Shown here: piece after piece, positions 25,871-33,971 of the stretch
How positions within the stretch are numbered: position 1 is the first letter of the stretch
How the letters are laid out: each line of letters starts with the position of its first letter
From: RYN-230 sp963829725
Lineage (GTDB): Bacteria > Actinomycetota > Actinomycetes > Streptosporangiales > Streptosporangiaceae
DNA: 64,000 nucleotides
Assembly (NCBI GenBank): GCA_963829725.1
Contig: CAWHJW010000010.1
Location: 1-64,000, forward strand
Direction: 5' to 3'
Made by a program: the position numbers and the translations under genes
The notes under the pieces: model-generated
Database searches by the model: none
What the model saw: the letters and a program-made list of their open reading frames with translations, nothing else
What the model was told of the DNA's origin: nothing

Positions 25871-27682
25871 CTATGGGGTGACGATCGCGAAGTCGGGGTC
25901 GGGATTGTCGATGAGTGACATCAGCCGTCCCAGGACCGCGGGGTCGCCGGACATGTCGATTCCGTCGGGCTTGGCGGTGGCCAGGAGCTGCAGCAACCGG
26001 GGCTTGGTCAGGGTGGCCGTCAGGTCGGCTGCCTGGTTCCCGGTAGTGGGGTAATGGATGAGGGCGCCGTTGCTGAGCTCCATCCGGTAGTTCTCGTGGG
26101 TATCGGTGAAGTGCCAGCCGATTGACAGCCGCTCGTTCCAGGCCTTGGGGCCGTTGATGCGGATGGCGATGGAGTCGAACAGCTGGGTGATGGTCAGCGC
26201 GGGGGCCAGGCCCGCGCTGCTGAGCTCGGTGTGCTCGATCTTGTTCGTCCGGAGCTCCCGTGCGCCGGTGAGGTAGCTGTTGCGCCAGGTCGCGTTCTCC
26301 GCGCCGTAGCCCAGGCGCTCCAGGACCGAGGCGAGCATCGTCCGGGCGGCGTCATTGCCTGGCTCGGCGAACACGGCATGACTGGCCAGTTCGGCGGCGA
26401 ACCGCAGGTCACCCTGCTCGAGGAACTCCGTTGCCTTGGCCACCGTCGCGTCCACGCCGCCGAAGGCCTGCACGTACCGTGCCCCGGCCGCCTCCGGGGG
26501 GTGCTGCCACAGGTGCGCCGGGTTGGCGTCGTACCAGCCGAGGTAGCGCTGGTAGATCGCCTTGACGTTGTGATTGGCTGATCCGTAGTAACCGCGGGCA
26601 TGCCAGGCCCGGTCCAGCTCGGGCGGCAGCTCGAACATCTCGGCGATCTCGCTGTGGATGTAACCCTGGTTGATCAGCCGCAGCGTCTGGTCGTGCAGGT
26701 AGGCGTACAGGTCCCGCTGCTGGGTCAGGTAGGTGACGATCGCCTCGGTGCCCCAGGTGGGCCAGTGGTGCGAGGCGAACGCCACGTCCGCGTCGCGTGC
26801 GAACATCTCGGTGGCCTCGGCCAGGTAGCGGGACCAAATCCGCGGGTCACGAACCTGCGCGCCGCGCAGGGTCAGCAGGTTGTGCAGGTTGTGGGTGGCG
26901 TTCTCGGCCATGCACACGGCCCGCTTGTCCGGGAAGTAGAAGTTCATCTCGGCCGGGCACTCCGTGGCCGGGGTCAGCTGGAAGACCACGCGGACCCCGT
27001 CGAGGACCTCTTCCTGCCTGGTGCGGGTGATGTCGCGGGTCGGCGCGATCAGGCCAGGGGTGCCGGTCAACCCGCCCGCGCCCAGGCCGATCCCCAGGGT
27101 GCCGGTCGCGCTCTTGGGCAGGCCGATAGCGGCGTAGTAGTAGCTGCGGCGCAGCATCGCCGTGCCGGCGTAGACGTTCTCCGATACCGCGTGCTCGAGG
27201 AAGTGCTCGGGCGCGAAAATCGGCACGTCCGTGCCCGCATCCACCACGCCCAGCACCCCGCCGAAGTGGTCCAGGTGAGCATGGGTGTAGATGACGGCCG
27301 TGACGGCGCGGTCGCCGCGGTGCTGGCGGTACAGCGCGAGGGCCGCGGCTGCGACCTCCTGGGAGATCAGCGGGTCGATGACGATGACGCCGTGGTCGCT
27401 TTCGACCAGTGTCATGTTGGACATCTCGAACCCGCGGACCTGGTAGATGCCGTCGGTCACCTCGTACAGGCCGTGCTTGGCGGTGAGCTGGGCCTGCCGC
27501 CACAGGCTGGCATTCACCGTGTCCGGGCAGTCGCCACCGAGGAAAGCCCAGGAGTCCATGTCCCAGACCACGCGCCCGTCCGCGGCCTTGATCACCATGG
27601 GCTCGAGCGTGCCGATAAAGCCACGATCGGAATTAGCGAAGTCAGAGCGGTCGCTGAAATCAGCCGCGATGGGTACAGGCAT
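25871..27682 (-). CDS. SdsA1-like alkyl sulfatase (metallo-beta-lactamase fold)
   Basis: The 603-residue product has the domain order of SdsA1/BDS1 enzymes, which hydrolyse primary or secondary alkyl sulfates. The N-terminal metallo-beta-lactamase domain carries THAHLDHFGG (first zinc site), the ENATHNLHNLLTLRGAQVRD segment with further zinc ligands and ASHHWPTWG. A helical dimerisation region follows (GYYGSANHNVKAIYQRYLGW) and then an SCP2-like C-terminal lipid-binding domain (WHFTDTHENYRMELSNGAL). The ATG at 27682 (MPVPIAADF) is chosen because GGGAG stands a few bases upstream; longer starts are possible. No signal peptide is apparent, unlike secreted SdsA1 of Pseudomonas, so it may act inside the cell. 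It is a single-gene unit. Confidence 0.9.
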   Translation of the reverse strand: MPVPIAADFSDRSDFANSDRGFIGTLEPMVIKAADGRVVWDMDSWAFLGGDCPDTVNASLWRQAQLTAKHGLYEVTDGIYQVRGFEMSNMTLVESDHGVIVIDPLISQEVAAAALALYRQHRGDRAVTAVIYTHAHLDHFGGVLGVVDAGTDVPIFAPEHFLEHAVSENVYAGTAMLRRSYYYAAIGLPKSATGTLGIGLGAGGLTGTPGLIAPTRDITRTRQEEVLDGVRVVFQLTPATECPAEMNFYFPDKRAVCMAENATHNLHNLLTLRGAQVRDPRIWSRYLAEATEMFARDADVAFASHHWPTWGTEAIVTYLTQQRDLYAYLHDQTLRLINQGYIHSEIAEMFELPPELDRAWHARGYYGSANHNVKAIYQRYLGWYDANPAHLWQHPPEAAGARYVQAFGGVDATVAKATEFLEQGDLRFAAELASHAVFAEPGNDAARTMLASVLERLGYGAENATWRNSYLTGARELRTNKIEHTELSSAGLAPALTITQLFDSIAIRINGPKAWNERLSIGWHFTDTHENYRMELSNGALIHYPTTGNQAADLTATLTKPRLLQLLATAKPDGIDMSGDPAVLGRLMSLIDNPDPDFAIVTP

Positions 27683-28039
27683 CTCTTTCTCCCTGGTCAG
27701 CCTCATGTGGGCGCCGCCCATCCGAGGTCATCAGTGACGTCAGGCACCGCCAGTGAGACGATCACGACTGCACTCTGGCAACGGGCGCGCACCATCACCT
27801 CATCCGCTGTGGGTGACCTCGCGGAAGAGCCCCGGATGTCACCTAGATGTGAGCTATGCGGGCGGCCGCCTCGGACGCCTGGGCCAGGAACGACACGGGG
27901 GTGTCGTAGGCGAGCGGCGGTCAGCCAGTTCGGCGGCCCGGGGGCGCGTACCCGGCGGCAGCCGGGGCGGTGGCCGCCGAGCCGGCCGCCGCATAGTGGT
28001 AGGCCAGCGCGGTGACGTCGTCCGGGTGCAGCCGTTCGA
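27683..28039. other. Intergenic between alkyl sulfatase and hemerythrin remnant
   Basis: No gene is supported. The region should contain the sulfatase promoter. I see no clear palindrome or riboswitch-like structure. Confidence 0.35.
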
Positions 28040-28354
28040 TCGCCGTCGCGGCGCTGCGGGAGCACCTGGACGATGAGGAAGAGCATGTCCTGCCGCTCAT
28101 CGCCGAGCGCCTCACCGTGGCCGAATGGGCGCGGCTCGGGGAGCGCTTCGCCGCCGAGACCCGCAAGGACAAGCCGCTGTTCTTTCCCCGGCCTGATCCT
28201 GGAGGACGCCAGCCCGGCCGAGCGGGACGCCATGCTCGGCAGCCTGCCCGCCCCGGCCGGGGTGCTGTGGCACACCGTGGGGCAGCGCCAGATCCGCCGG
28301 ATCCGGGCCGGGCTGCCCCCGGTCAGCGAGGGAACGGGGCGCAGGGATGGCTGA
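28040..28354 (+). pseudogene. Hemerythrin-like (HHE) domain protein, C-terminal, frameshifted
   Basis: AVAALREHLDDEEEHVLPLI followed by AERLTVAEWARLGERFAAE is the last two helices of an HHE cation-binding domain, with His/Glu ligands in the EH-x2-DEEEH segment. At about 28190 the frame shifts to LILEDASPAERDAMLGSLPA and continues to the stop at 28354. The N-terminal half with the other metal-binding helices is absent. The fragment overlaps convergently with nothing; the next gene begins on the opposite strand at 28380. Confidence 0.6.
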
Positions 28355-28379
28355 GGCAGCGGCCCCGGCCGTACCCGGG

Positions 28380-29777
28380 TCATCCACCCGCAGCCGGCGG
28401 GCCCGTGACGGCGGGCCCCGCGGGTTTGCGGTACATCCGGTAGTGCAGGACGAGGAACGGGAACCCGAAGACGGAGAAGGCGTGGTCGGCCCGGAGCTCG
28501 CCGTCCTCCAGGTAAACGTCGAGCTGCTCGGCGAAACCGCGGACGGCCAGCACCGTGAGGTCCCGGCTGGCCGGGTCGATGTAGGCGAGATAGTGACCGG
28601 GCTGGTCCAGGGCGCTGCGGCTGGTCAGGACCAGCCCGCCGCCCGGGCGGGCCTGCGGCAGCAGCGTCGCGGTGAAGCTGGCCTGCGGCAGCGGGAAGCC
28701 GACGCTGACGTACCCGCGGCCGCCGTGCCGGTAGGTGGTGTAGATGCCGACGTAGATCGGCTCGTCGGTATCGGTGAACGACCGGATCCAGCCGCGGACC
28801 GCCGGGGCACCGTCCCCGGCGCCGGGCAGCGTGATCGTGTCGATCCGGCTGCGGATGCCCCGCTGCGTCTCCCGCTGGTTCATTGGCACGTTCGCCTGCC
28901 CCAGGGGGCGCGCGACCAGGGTCCGGTAGAGCAGGTAGCCGGGGCGCACCCACAGCCGCCACTCCGGGACGATGTCGAGGGAGAACCGGGTGGTGTGCTC
29001 GTAGAACTCGCGGACCAGCGGATCGATGCCCGCCGGGTCGAAGTCCGGGCCGGCCAGATCGTCCACCGACGCGACGATGCCGACATCGGGCGCGCTGGCG
29101 GTGTAGCGGCCGCCGAGCACCCCGGCGAGCTCGCGGACGTAGCCGGTGCCGACGTAGCGGGACCGGGCCTCGCGGGGCACGACGAAGGGCAGGTCCTCCG
29201 CGCGGACCCGCTGGGCCAGCAGGGTCACCTGCGCGTCCCGGAAGACCAGCGCCGACGTCACCCGGTAGGCCAGCATCGTGGCGCTGGCGACCACGGCCGG
29301 CGGGACCTCCCGCCGCCGCGCGCCGAGCACCCCGCCCACTGCGGCGCCGAAGAACGGCCCGAGCAGCACCTTCTGCGGGCGGACCCCCAGCAGGCCACCG
29401 AGGGTCCCGGTCGCCGCGCCGACCGCGGCCGGACGGGCCCGGGTCAGCCGGCCGGCCGCCCAGCCCAGCGGGGCGACGAGCGCGGCGCTGGCCGCTATCC
29501 GCTGCCACAGCGGCGGGATCTCGCCCGGGCGCTGCCGGGCCCGGGCGACCGCCTCGGACGCGGCCAGCACCGCGGCCCCGGTGGCCGCGCCCAGGCCGGC
29601 CGCCCGAGTTCCCCGGTGACTGGCCAGGGCGGCCCCGGCCACACCGCCCATGATGCCGGCCGCGAGGACCTGCCTCCGCCGCTCCGCCGCGGCCCCGGGC
29701 TTATCCCCTGCCCCCGGCTCATCCGCTGTCATCCTCATAACGTACCGATCCGGCCCGGGCGCTGCCGGCGAGAACAT
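28380..29777 (-). CDS. Conserved hypothetical protein, hydrophobic N-terminus and soluble C-terminus
   Basis: The protein of about 450-465 residues has an Ala/Gly-rich N-terminal half with several weak membrane segments (VLAAGIMGGVAGAALASH, LWQRIAASAALVAPLGWAAG, LLGPFFGAAVGGVLGAR) and a polar C-terminal half with strong coding character: YVRELAGVLGGRYTASAPDV, VREFYEHTTRFSLDIVPEWR, WIRSFTDTDEPIYVGIYTTY, VLHYRMYRK. The family is not recognised. The start is uncertain: ATG at 29777, 29738 or 29732. It is divergent from the MFS exporter, with palindromic sites between them, so the two may share a regulator. Confidence 0.7.
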   Translation of the reverse strand: MFSPAAPGPDRYVMRMTADEPGAGDKPGAAAERRRQVLAAGIMGGVAGAALASHRGTRAAGLGAATGAAVLAASEAVARARQRPGEIPPLWQRIAASAALVAPLGWAAGRLTRARPAAVGAATGTLGGLLGVRPQKVLLGPFFGAAVGGVLGARRREVPPAVVASATMLAYRVTSALVFRDAQVTLLAQRVRAEDLPFVVPREARSRYVGTGYVRELAGVLGGRYTASAPDVGIVASVDDLAGPDFDPAGIDPLVREFYEHTTRFSLDIVPEWRLWVRPGYLLYRTLVARPLGQANVPMNQRETQRGIRSRIDTITLPGAGDGAPAVRGWIRSFTDTDEPIYVGIYTTYRHGGRGYVSVGFPLPQASFTATLLPQARPGGGLVLTSRSALDQPGHYLAYIDPASRDLTVLAVRGFAEQLDVYLEDGELRADHAFSVFGFPFLVLHYRMYRKPAGPAVTGPPAAGG

Positions 29778-30129
29778 TGACCTGATTAACCTTTGACGTA
29801 CTCAAGCAACTTCACTATCGTTTGAGTTACTCAACTATTGAGCCGCTCAGGCGCCTGGGCGCAACCCGCGGGGAGGTGACCGACCCGTCAAGGCCTGCCC
29901 CGGCGGGCGCACCCTGACCCGCCGGGCACACGGGAGCTTAACCGCGACGCCACACATGGCGGCCCGGGAATGTCACACCCCCCAGCTACCGTGCGTCATA
30001 GATGAGAACGGCGTCGCGCAGCCGTCAACACATCGCGGGCTCTCACCACGCAAGCCCACGTCCCTCGGCACGCGGCTGGACCAGCCGGGTGCGGGACGAC
30101 TACGCCCACAAGAAGCTTAGGAGACGATC
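29778..30129. other. Divergent promoter region of the MFS exporter
   Basis: No gene is supported. The left side holds clustered TTGAG/CTCAA half-sites (see operator entry), while the right side holds the exporter leader with AGGAG at 30118-30122 before its TTG start. Confidence 0.4.
29801..29842. promoter_or_regulatory. Candidate operator with TTGAGT-T-ACTCAA palindrome
   Basis: TTGAGTTACTCAA (29822-29834) is a perfect odd palindrome, flanked by CTCAA at 29801-29805 and TTGAG at 29838-29842. The spacing and divergent position suit a MarR- or TetR-type repressor. Neither regulator gene is adjacent. Confidence 0.45.
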
Positions 30130-31803
30130 TTGTCCACCATCCAATCCGGAACCAGGGGCGCGGCCCCAGCCGGCCGCGCCGCGGCCGGCGGTGGCTCCCG
30201 TAATCTCGGCCTGGCCCTTGTCGTCATCGCCGCGGCGCAGCTGATGGTGGTGCTCGACGCGACCATCGTGAATGTCGCGCTCCCGCACATCCAGCGGGCG
30301 CTCGGCTTTTCCGGCAGCGGCCTGGAGTGGGTCATCACCGCCTACGCCGTCACCTTCGGCGGGCTGCTGCTGCTCGGCGGGCGCTCCGGTGACCTGCTCG
30401 GCCGCCGGAGGATCTTCATCGCCGGGCTGCTCCTGTTCTCCGCCGCCTCGCTGGCCGGCGGCTTCGCGGCCTCGCAGGCCTGGCTGCTCACCGCGCGGGC
30501 CGTCCAGGGCGTCGGCGGGGCCATGATCGCGCCGACCGCGCTGGCCCTGATCATGACCACGTTCCCGGAGGGCCCGCCGCGCAACCGGGCCATGGGCGTG
30601 TACGCGGCGATGAGCGGCGGTGGCGCGGCCGTGGGCCTGATCGCGGGCGGCCTGCTCACCAGCTACCTGTCCTGGCGCTGGGTGCTCTTCGTCAACGTGC
30701 CGATCGGCATCCTGGTCGCCCTGGTGGCATCCAGCGTGCTCAACGAATCGCCCCGCCGCTCCGGCCGCTTCGACCTGCCCGGCGCCATCACCGGCACCGG
30801 CGGTGTCGCGGCGCTCGTCTACGGCCTGTCCAGCGCAACCGCGAGCCAGTCGGGCATCTCGCACTGGACCGAGCCCAAGGTGGCCGCGTCGCTCGTGGCC
30901 GCCGTGGTGCTCCTGGTGAGTTTCGTGCTCATCGAGTGGCGGAGCCGGCACGCGCTGCTGCCGCTGCGCCTCCTGGCCAACCGCAACCGTTCGGGCGCTT
31001 ACCTGATGATGCTCTGCCTCGCCACCGCGATGTTCGGCATCTTCTTCTTCCTCACGATCTTCGTGCAGGAAGTGCTCGGCTACAGCGCCCTGCGGTCCGG
31101 CGTGGCCTTCCTCCCCTTCGCCGTGACCATCGTGCTGATGTCCGGGATCGTCTCCCAGCTGATCAGCCGCGTCGGCGCCCGGCCGTTCATGCTGACCGGC
31201 GGCGTGCTCACGACCGGCGGCATGTACTGGTTCTCGCACATCAGCGAGCACAGCAGCTACGCAGGCGGCCTGCTCGGCCCGATGCTGGTCACCTCGGCCG
31301 GCCTGGGCATGCTGTTCGTGCCGCTGTCGCTGGTCGCCCTGAACCGGGTGCGCGGCGAGGACTCGGGCGTGGCCTCCAGCCTGCTCAACACCGGCCAGCA
31401 GGTGGGCGGGGCGATCGGGCTGGCCGCGCTGGGCACGGTGACCTGGACGGCGGTCGCCGGCAACATCAAGCACCAGGTTTCCCAGGCCGCGGCGGCCGCC
31501 GCCCGGGCAGGCCACCCGCTGCCTGCCCCCAGGCCCGGCGCCACGGTCCCCACGGCCATCCTGAATCACGCCCTCGCCGTGGGCATCTCCCGCGGATTCC
31601 TGGTCGCGGCCGGGATCGCCCTGCTTGCCCTGGTTATCGCGATCGCCACGATCAGGGTCCGGCGCCATGATCTCGCCGGCACCCAGTCGGCCGTCGAGTA
31701 CCCGGCCAGTCACGAGCATGCCGTGACGGGCACCCGGGAGCGCACGGGCATCCTCGCGGCGGGTGATGGCCTGGCCAGCGCCGGGGAGCCCATCAGCCCC
31801 TGA
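30130..31803 (+). CDS. DHA2-family MFS multidrug exporter (14 helices)
   Basis: The 557-residue protein is a proton-driven drug/solute exporter of the EmrB/QacA type. Motif D1 LDATIVNVALPHIQRALGFS follows helix 1; motif A is GGRSGDLLGRRRIF; motif B is RAVQGVGGAMIAP; motif C is GGGAAVGLIAGGLL in the antiporter position. About 14 helices are visible, with the two extra central helices (VAASLVAAVVLLVSFVLIEW and neighbours). A 25-residue Gly/Ala-rich head and a 60-residue hydrophilic tail are unusual but not unprecedented. The TTG start is supported by AGGAG seven bases upstream. A 24-bp tandem repeat covers the stop codon. The operator in its 5' region suggests ligand-responsive control. Confidence 0.9.
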   Translation: MSTIQSGTRGAAPAGRAAAGGGSRNLGLALVVIAAAQLMVVLDATIVNVALPHIQRALGFSGSGLEWVITAYAVTFGGLLLLGGRSGDLLGRRRIFIAGLLLFSAASLAGGFAASQAWLLTARAVQGVGGAMIAPTALALIMTTFPEGPPRNRAMGVYAAMSGGGAAVGLIAGGLLTSYLSWRWVLFVNVPIGILVALVASSVLNESPRRSGRFDLPGAITGTGGVAALVYGLSSATASQSGISHWTEPKVAASLVAAVVLLVSFVLIEWRSRHALLPLRLLANRNRSGAYLMMLCLATAMFGIFFFLTIFVQEVLGYSALRSGVAFLPFAVTIVLMSGIVSQLISRVGARPFMLTGGVLTTGGMYWFSHISEHSSYAGGLLGPMLVTSAGLGMLFVPLSLVALNRVRGEDSGVASSLLNTGQQVGGAIGLAALGTVTWTAVAGNIKHQVSQAAAAAARAGHPLPAPRPGATVPTAILNHALAVGISRGFLVAAGIALLALVIAIATIRVRRHDLAGTQSAVEYPASHEHAVTGTRERTGILAAGDGLASAGEPISP

Positions 31804-31840
31804 CACCGGCCCCGGCCAGGCCCCTGACACCGGCCCCGGC
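31797..31840. repeat. 24-bp tandem duplication across the exporter stop codon
   Basis: CCCCTGACACCGGCCCCGGC occurs at 31797-31816 and again at 31821-31840, separated by CAGG. The stop codon TGA lies in the first copy and is duplicated in the second. It looks like a recent slippage product. Confidence 0.6.
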
Positions 31841-31877
31841 GGCGCGTCCCGCCGGTGCCGCTCCGGCCCTACCGCGC

Positions 31878-31901
31878 CCCGCCGGGCAGCTGCCCGGCGG
31901 G
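31878..31901. terminator. Bidirectional hairpin between convergent genes
   Basis: CCCGCCGGGCAG is followed at once by its exact complement CTGCCCGGCGGG, giving a 12-bp-arm palindrome between the MFS gene (+) and the membrane protein gene (-). There is no T-tract, as usual for high-GC actinobacterial terminators. Confidence 0.55.
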
Positions 31902-31917
31902 CGCGGCCGGGCCGTTG

Positions 31918-32634
31918 TCAGCCCAGGGCCGTCCGCATGGCCAGGCAATGGCGGGCGGCACGCCCGGCCAGCAGCAGCCGGGCGAGGCTGGCCGTGGCCG
32001 CCGCGGCGGCGAGGACCGGGGAGAGCCGCCCCGGGCCGGTGGCCAGCTGGGCAGCGAGCAGCGCTAGGCCGAGCCCGTCGGCGCCCATCGCGCCGAATCC
32101 GGCCACGGCCGCGGCCGTCGGGGGCCGGCGCGGCCTGTCCGGCAGCCAGCGGGTAAGCCGGCCGGAGGTGGCGATGCCGAGCAGCCCGGCCCAGGCCGTG
32201 ACCCCGACCGCGATGGCAACGAGGTGGATGCCCAGGTGGAAGCCGGTCGGCAGGCCGGCCCACGGCCAGGTCAGGCCGGCGCGGAGGCCGAGGTGGCTGG
32301 CCGAGGCCGCGGCGATCCACAGCAAGCCGACCAGCGGGCCGGTCACCAGCAGGGTAACGGCGACGCGGCGCGCCTGGCTGGCGGCAATCTCGGCCCGGAA
32401 GCCGTCAGCGACCTGGCCCGGGTCGCCGAATTCGCGGACTGCCGCCAGCACGGCCTGGGCCGGCGGCAGCCCCGCGGACCGGTGCGCGTCCGCCGCGTCC
32501 AGGAGGCCGGAGCGCAGCTCGGCCACGATGCCGGCCTGAGCCCGGTCCGGGCCGGCCAGCCGGGCCGTGACCTCGGCGAGATAGCGCTCCACCGCCGGCC
32601 CGGCAGACGGCTCCGGCGGGGCTTGCCTGCTCAT
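31918..32634 (-). CDS. Permease-prefix/HAAS-type membrane protein, PadR partner
   Basis: This 238-residue product begins with a helical cytoplasmic domain (VERYLAEVTARLAGPDRAQA, AGIVAELRSGLLDAADAHRS, AVLAAVREFGDPGQVADGFR), the pattern of HAAS/permease-prefix domains that are co-encoded with PadR regulators. Four to five membrane helices follow (VAVTLLVTGPLVGLLWIAAA, GFHLGIHLVAIAVGVTAWAG). Its start overlaps the stop of the PadR gene by four bases, ATGA, so the two are translationally coupled. The role is unknown; in such pairs the membrane protein is usually the regulator's target. The length is normal. Confidence 0.75.
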   Translation of the reverse strand: MSRQAPPEPSAGPAVERYLAEVTARLAGPDRAQAGIVAELRSGLLDAADAHRSAGLPPAQAVLAAVREFGDPGQVADGFRAEIAASQARRVAVTLLVTGPLVGLLWIAAASASHLGLRAGLTWPWAGLPTGFHLGIHLVAIAVGVTAWAGLLGIATSGRLTRWLPDRPRRPPTAAAVAGFGAMGADGLGLALLAAQLATGPGRLSPVLAAAAATASLARLLLAGRAARHCLAMRTALG

Positions 32635-32972
32635 GGGGAGTTCACCATGGCCGGTGCGGGTTGCAGGAGTGCGGTGACGGCCGCGGAGAAGTCCCGCCAG
32701 GTACTGCGCTCGGCGTCCAGCGCATGCCGGCCGGCCGGGGTCAGCTGGTAGACGCGGCGGCGGCGCCCGCCCGCGGCGGACCAGCTCCCCTTGACCAGGC
32801 CGGCCCGTTCCAGCCGGTGCAAGGCCGGGTAAACCGTGCCGGTCGGCAGGTCAACCTGGCCGCCGCTGCGGACCCGCAGCCCTTCCATGATCGCGTAACC
32901 GTGACACGGCCCCGGCTCGAGCACGGCCAGCAGGATGCCGTCCAGGTGGCCCTTCAGCGTTTCCGGCCTCAT
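32631..32972 (-). CDS. PadR-family transcriptional regulator
   Basis: The 113-residue protein is a winged-helix repressor of PadR type, subfamily with short C-terminus. It shows HLDGILLAVLEPGPCHGYAI, LPTGTVYPALHRLERAGLVK (recognition helix and wing start) and RRRRVYQLTPAGRHAL. It should repress its own operon and perhaps the divergent DoxX-like gene. Two inverted repeats, GTAGC-CAT-GCTAC and TAGC-GTT-GCTA, lie in the shared 57-bp intergenic region. The gene overlaps the membrane partner downstream. Confidence 0.88.
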   Translation of the reverse strand: MRPETLKGHLDGILLAVLEPGPCHGYAIMEGLRVRSGGQVDLPTGTVYPALHRLERAGLVKGSWSAAGGRRRRVYQLTPAGRHALDAERSTWRDFSAAVTALLQPAPAMVNSP

Positions 32973-32974
32973 AG

Positions 32975-33014
32975 GTAGCCATGCTACTCTCCTGAAAATA
33001 GATAGCGTTGCTAC
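32975..33014. promoter_or_regulatory. Paired PadR-type operators
   Basis: GTAGCCATGCTAC (32975-32987) and ATAGCGTTGCTAC (33002-33014, with TAGC/GCTA arms) are two dyads with centres 27 bp apart between divergent genes. The first dyad overlaps the initiation region of the padR gene, as expected for autorepression. Confidence 0.55.
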
Positions 33015-33029
33015 AGGTAGGGATACTTC

Positions 33030-33470
33030 ATGAATACCGTGACCGGGTCAACGGACGCCGCCGGCCGATACGGATCCGCGCGCTGGCGGACCGCCGCCTA
33101 CTGGCGGACCGCCGCCTACTGGCTGGCCACCGCGGCGGTGGCGGCGGAACTGGGACTCGGCGGCGCCTGGGACATTGCGCGCCTCCCCTTCGTCCGCGAC
33201 CTCGTGACGCACCTGGGGTATCCGACCTATTTCCTGGTGCTGCTGGGCACCTGGAAGGTGCTGGGCGCGATCGCCCTGCTCATCCCGCGCCGTCCGCTGC
33301 TCAAGGAGTGGGCTTATGCGGGTGCCTTCTTCACCTACACCGGGGCGATCGCGTCCCACCTGACCACCGGCTACGACCTCGCCGAGGTGGGACTGCTGGC
33401 CGTCCTGGCCGGACTGACCATGGTGTCCTGGGCCCTGCGGCCCCCGAGCCGCCGCACCGGCCATGGATGA
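33030..33470 (+). CDS. DoxX-like family membrane protein
   Basis: The 146-residue protein shows four hydrophobic helices and DoxX-like landmarks: YWLATAAVAAELGLGGAWDI, LVTHLGYPTYFLVLLGTWKV, LGAIALLIPRRPLLKEWAYA and FFTYTGAIASHLTTG. The N-terminus contains a repeated WRTAAY unit from an 18-bp tandem duplication (about 33083-33118). AGGTAGGGA stands before the ATG. It is divergent from padR and shares the paired operators, so it may be under PadR control. Family function is uncertain; some relatives are quinone- or thiosulfate-linked. Confidence 0.85.
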   Translation: MNTVTGSTDAAGRYGSARWRTAAYWRTAAYWLATAAVAAELGLGGAWDIARLPFVRDLVTHLGYPTYFLVLLGTWKVLGAIALLIPRRPLLKEWAYAGAFFTYTGAIASHLTTGYDLAEVGLLAVLAGLTMVSWALRPPSRRTGHG

Positions 33471-33548
33471 CCGCGCCATGCCCCGACAGGCCGCCGGGGC
33501 CCGGCGGCTGACCGCAGGCCCGGGCCGGGGCGGCGCTACAGTCGGGCG

Positions 33549-33971
33549 GTGACCCACGGGACGCCGCCTTCAGGGCCGCTGCGCCGCGGGCTGCAAACCG
33601 GGCGGCTGGAGGCCCTCAGCGACGGGGTGTACGCGATCGCGATGACCCTGCTGGTCCTGGACATCGCGATCCCGGCCAACGCGGGTGGCCACCTGCTCAG
33701 CTTGCTCGGGAACCGGTGGACCTCATACCTGGCCTACGTGGTCAGCTTCGCGACGATCGGCGCGTCGTGGCTGGGGCACGAGGAGGTCCAGTTCCTGACC
33801 CAGCGCCTCACCCCCGGCCTGGCCGGGTACCTCTTCCTGATCGTCGTCGGGCTCTTCGTCCCGGTCATCGCCGTCATCGGGTGCCTGGCCATCGCGATGT
33901 TCTATATCATCCCGTTCCGCCGCTGGCGCCGGTTCCCCACGTTCCATTTCCGCAGGAGGGCAGGCCAATGA
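33549..33971 (+). CDS. TMEM175-like potassium channel protein, internally shortened
   Basis: The first helix has the family signature RLEALSDGVYAIAMTLLVLD, matching the conserved FSDG/TLL pore motif of bacterial TMEM175. A second helix (SYLAYVVSFATIGASWLGHE) follows and then RLTPGLAGYLFLIVVGLFVP, AVIGCLAIAMFYIIPFR. Normal family members are about 200 residues with six helices; this one is 140 residues and appears to lack a middle portion, so it may be non-functional. The start is GTG at 33549. Its stop overlaps the ATG of the next gene (ATGA), implying translational coupling. Confidence 0.65.
   Translation: MTHGTPPSGPLRRGLQTGRLEALSDGVYAIAMTLLVLDIAIPANAGGHLLSLLGNRWTSYLAYVVSFATIGASWLGHEEVQFLTQRLTPGLAGYLFLIVVGLFVPVIAVIGCLAIAMFYIIPFRRWRRFPTFHFRRRAGQ

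Noticed and set aside
27703..29508. Open frame of 601 codons on the minus strand overlapping the conserved hypothetical gene
   Set aside because: Arg/Gly/Pro-rich shadow of the frame 28380-29777; typical for high-GC DNA.
30100..31830. Long open frame of 576 codons on the minus strand, opposite the MFS exporter
   Set aside because: It mirrors the exporter, has low-complexity His/Gln/Glu-rich composition without domains, and the exporter has all family motifs and a ribosome-binding site.
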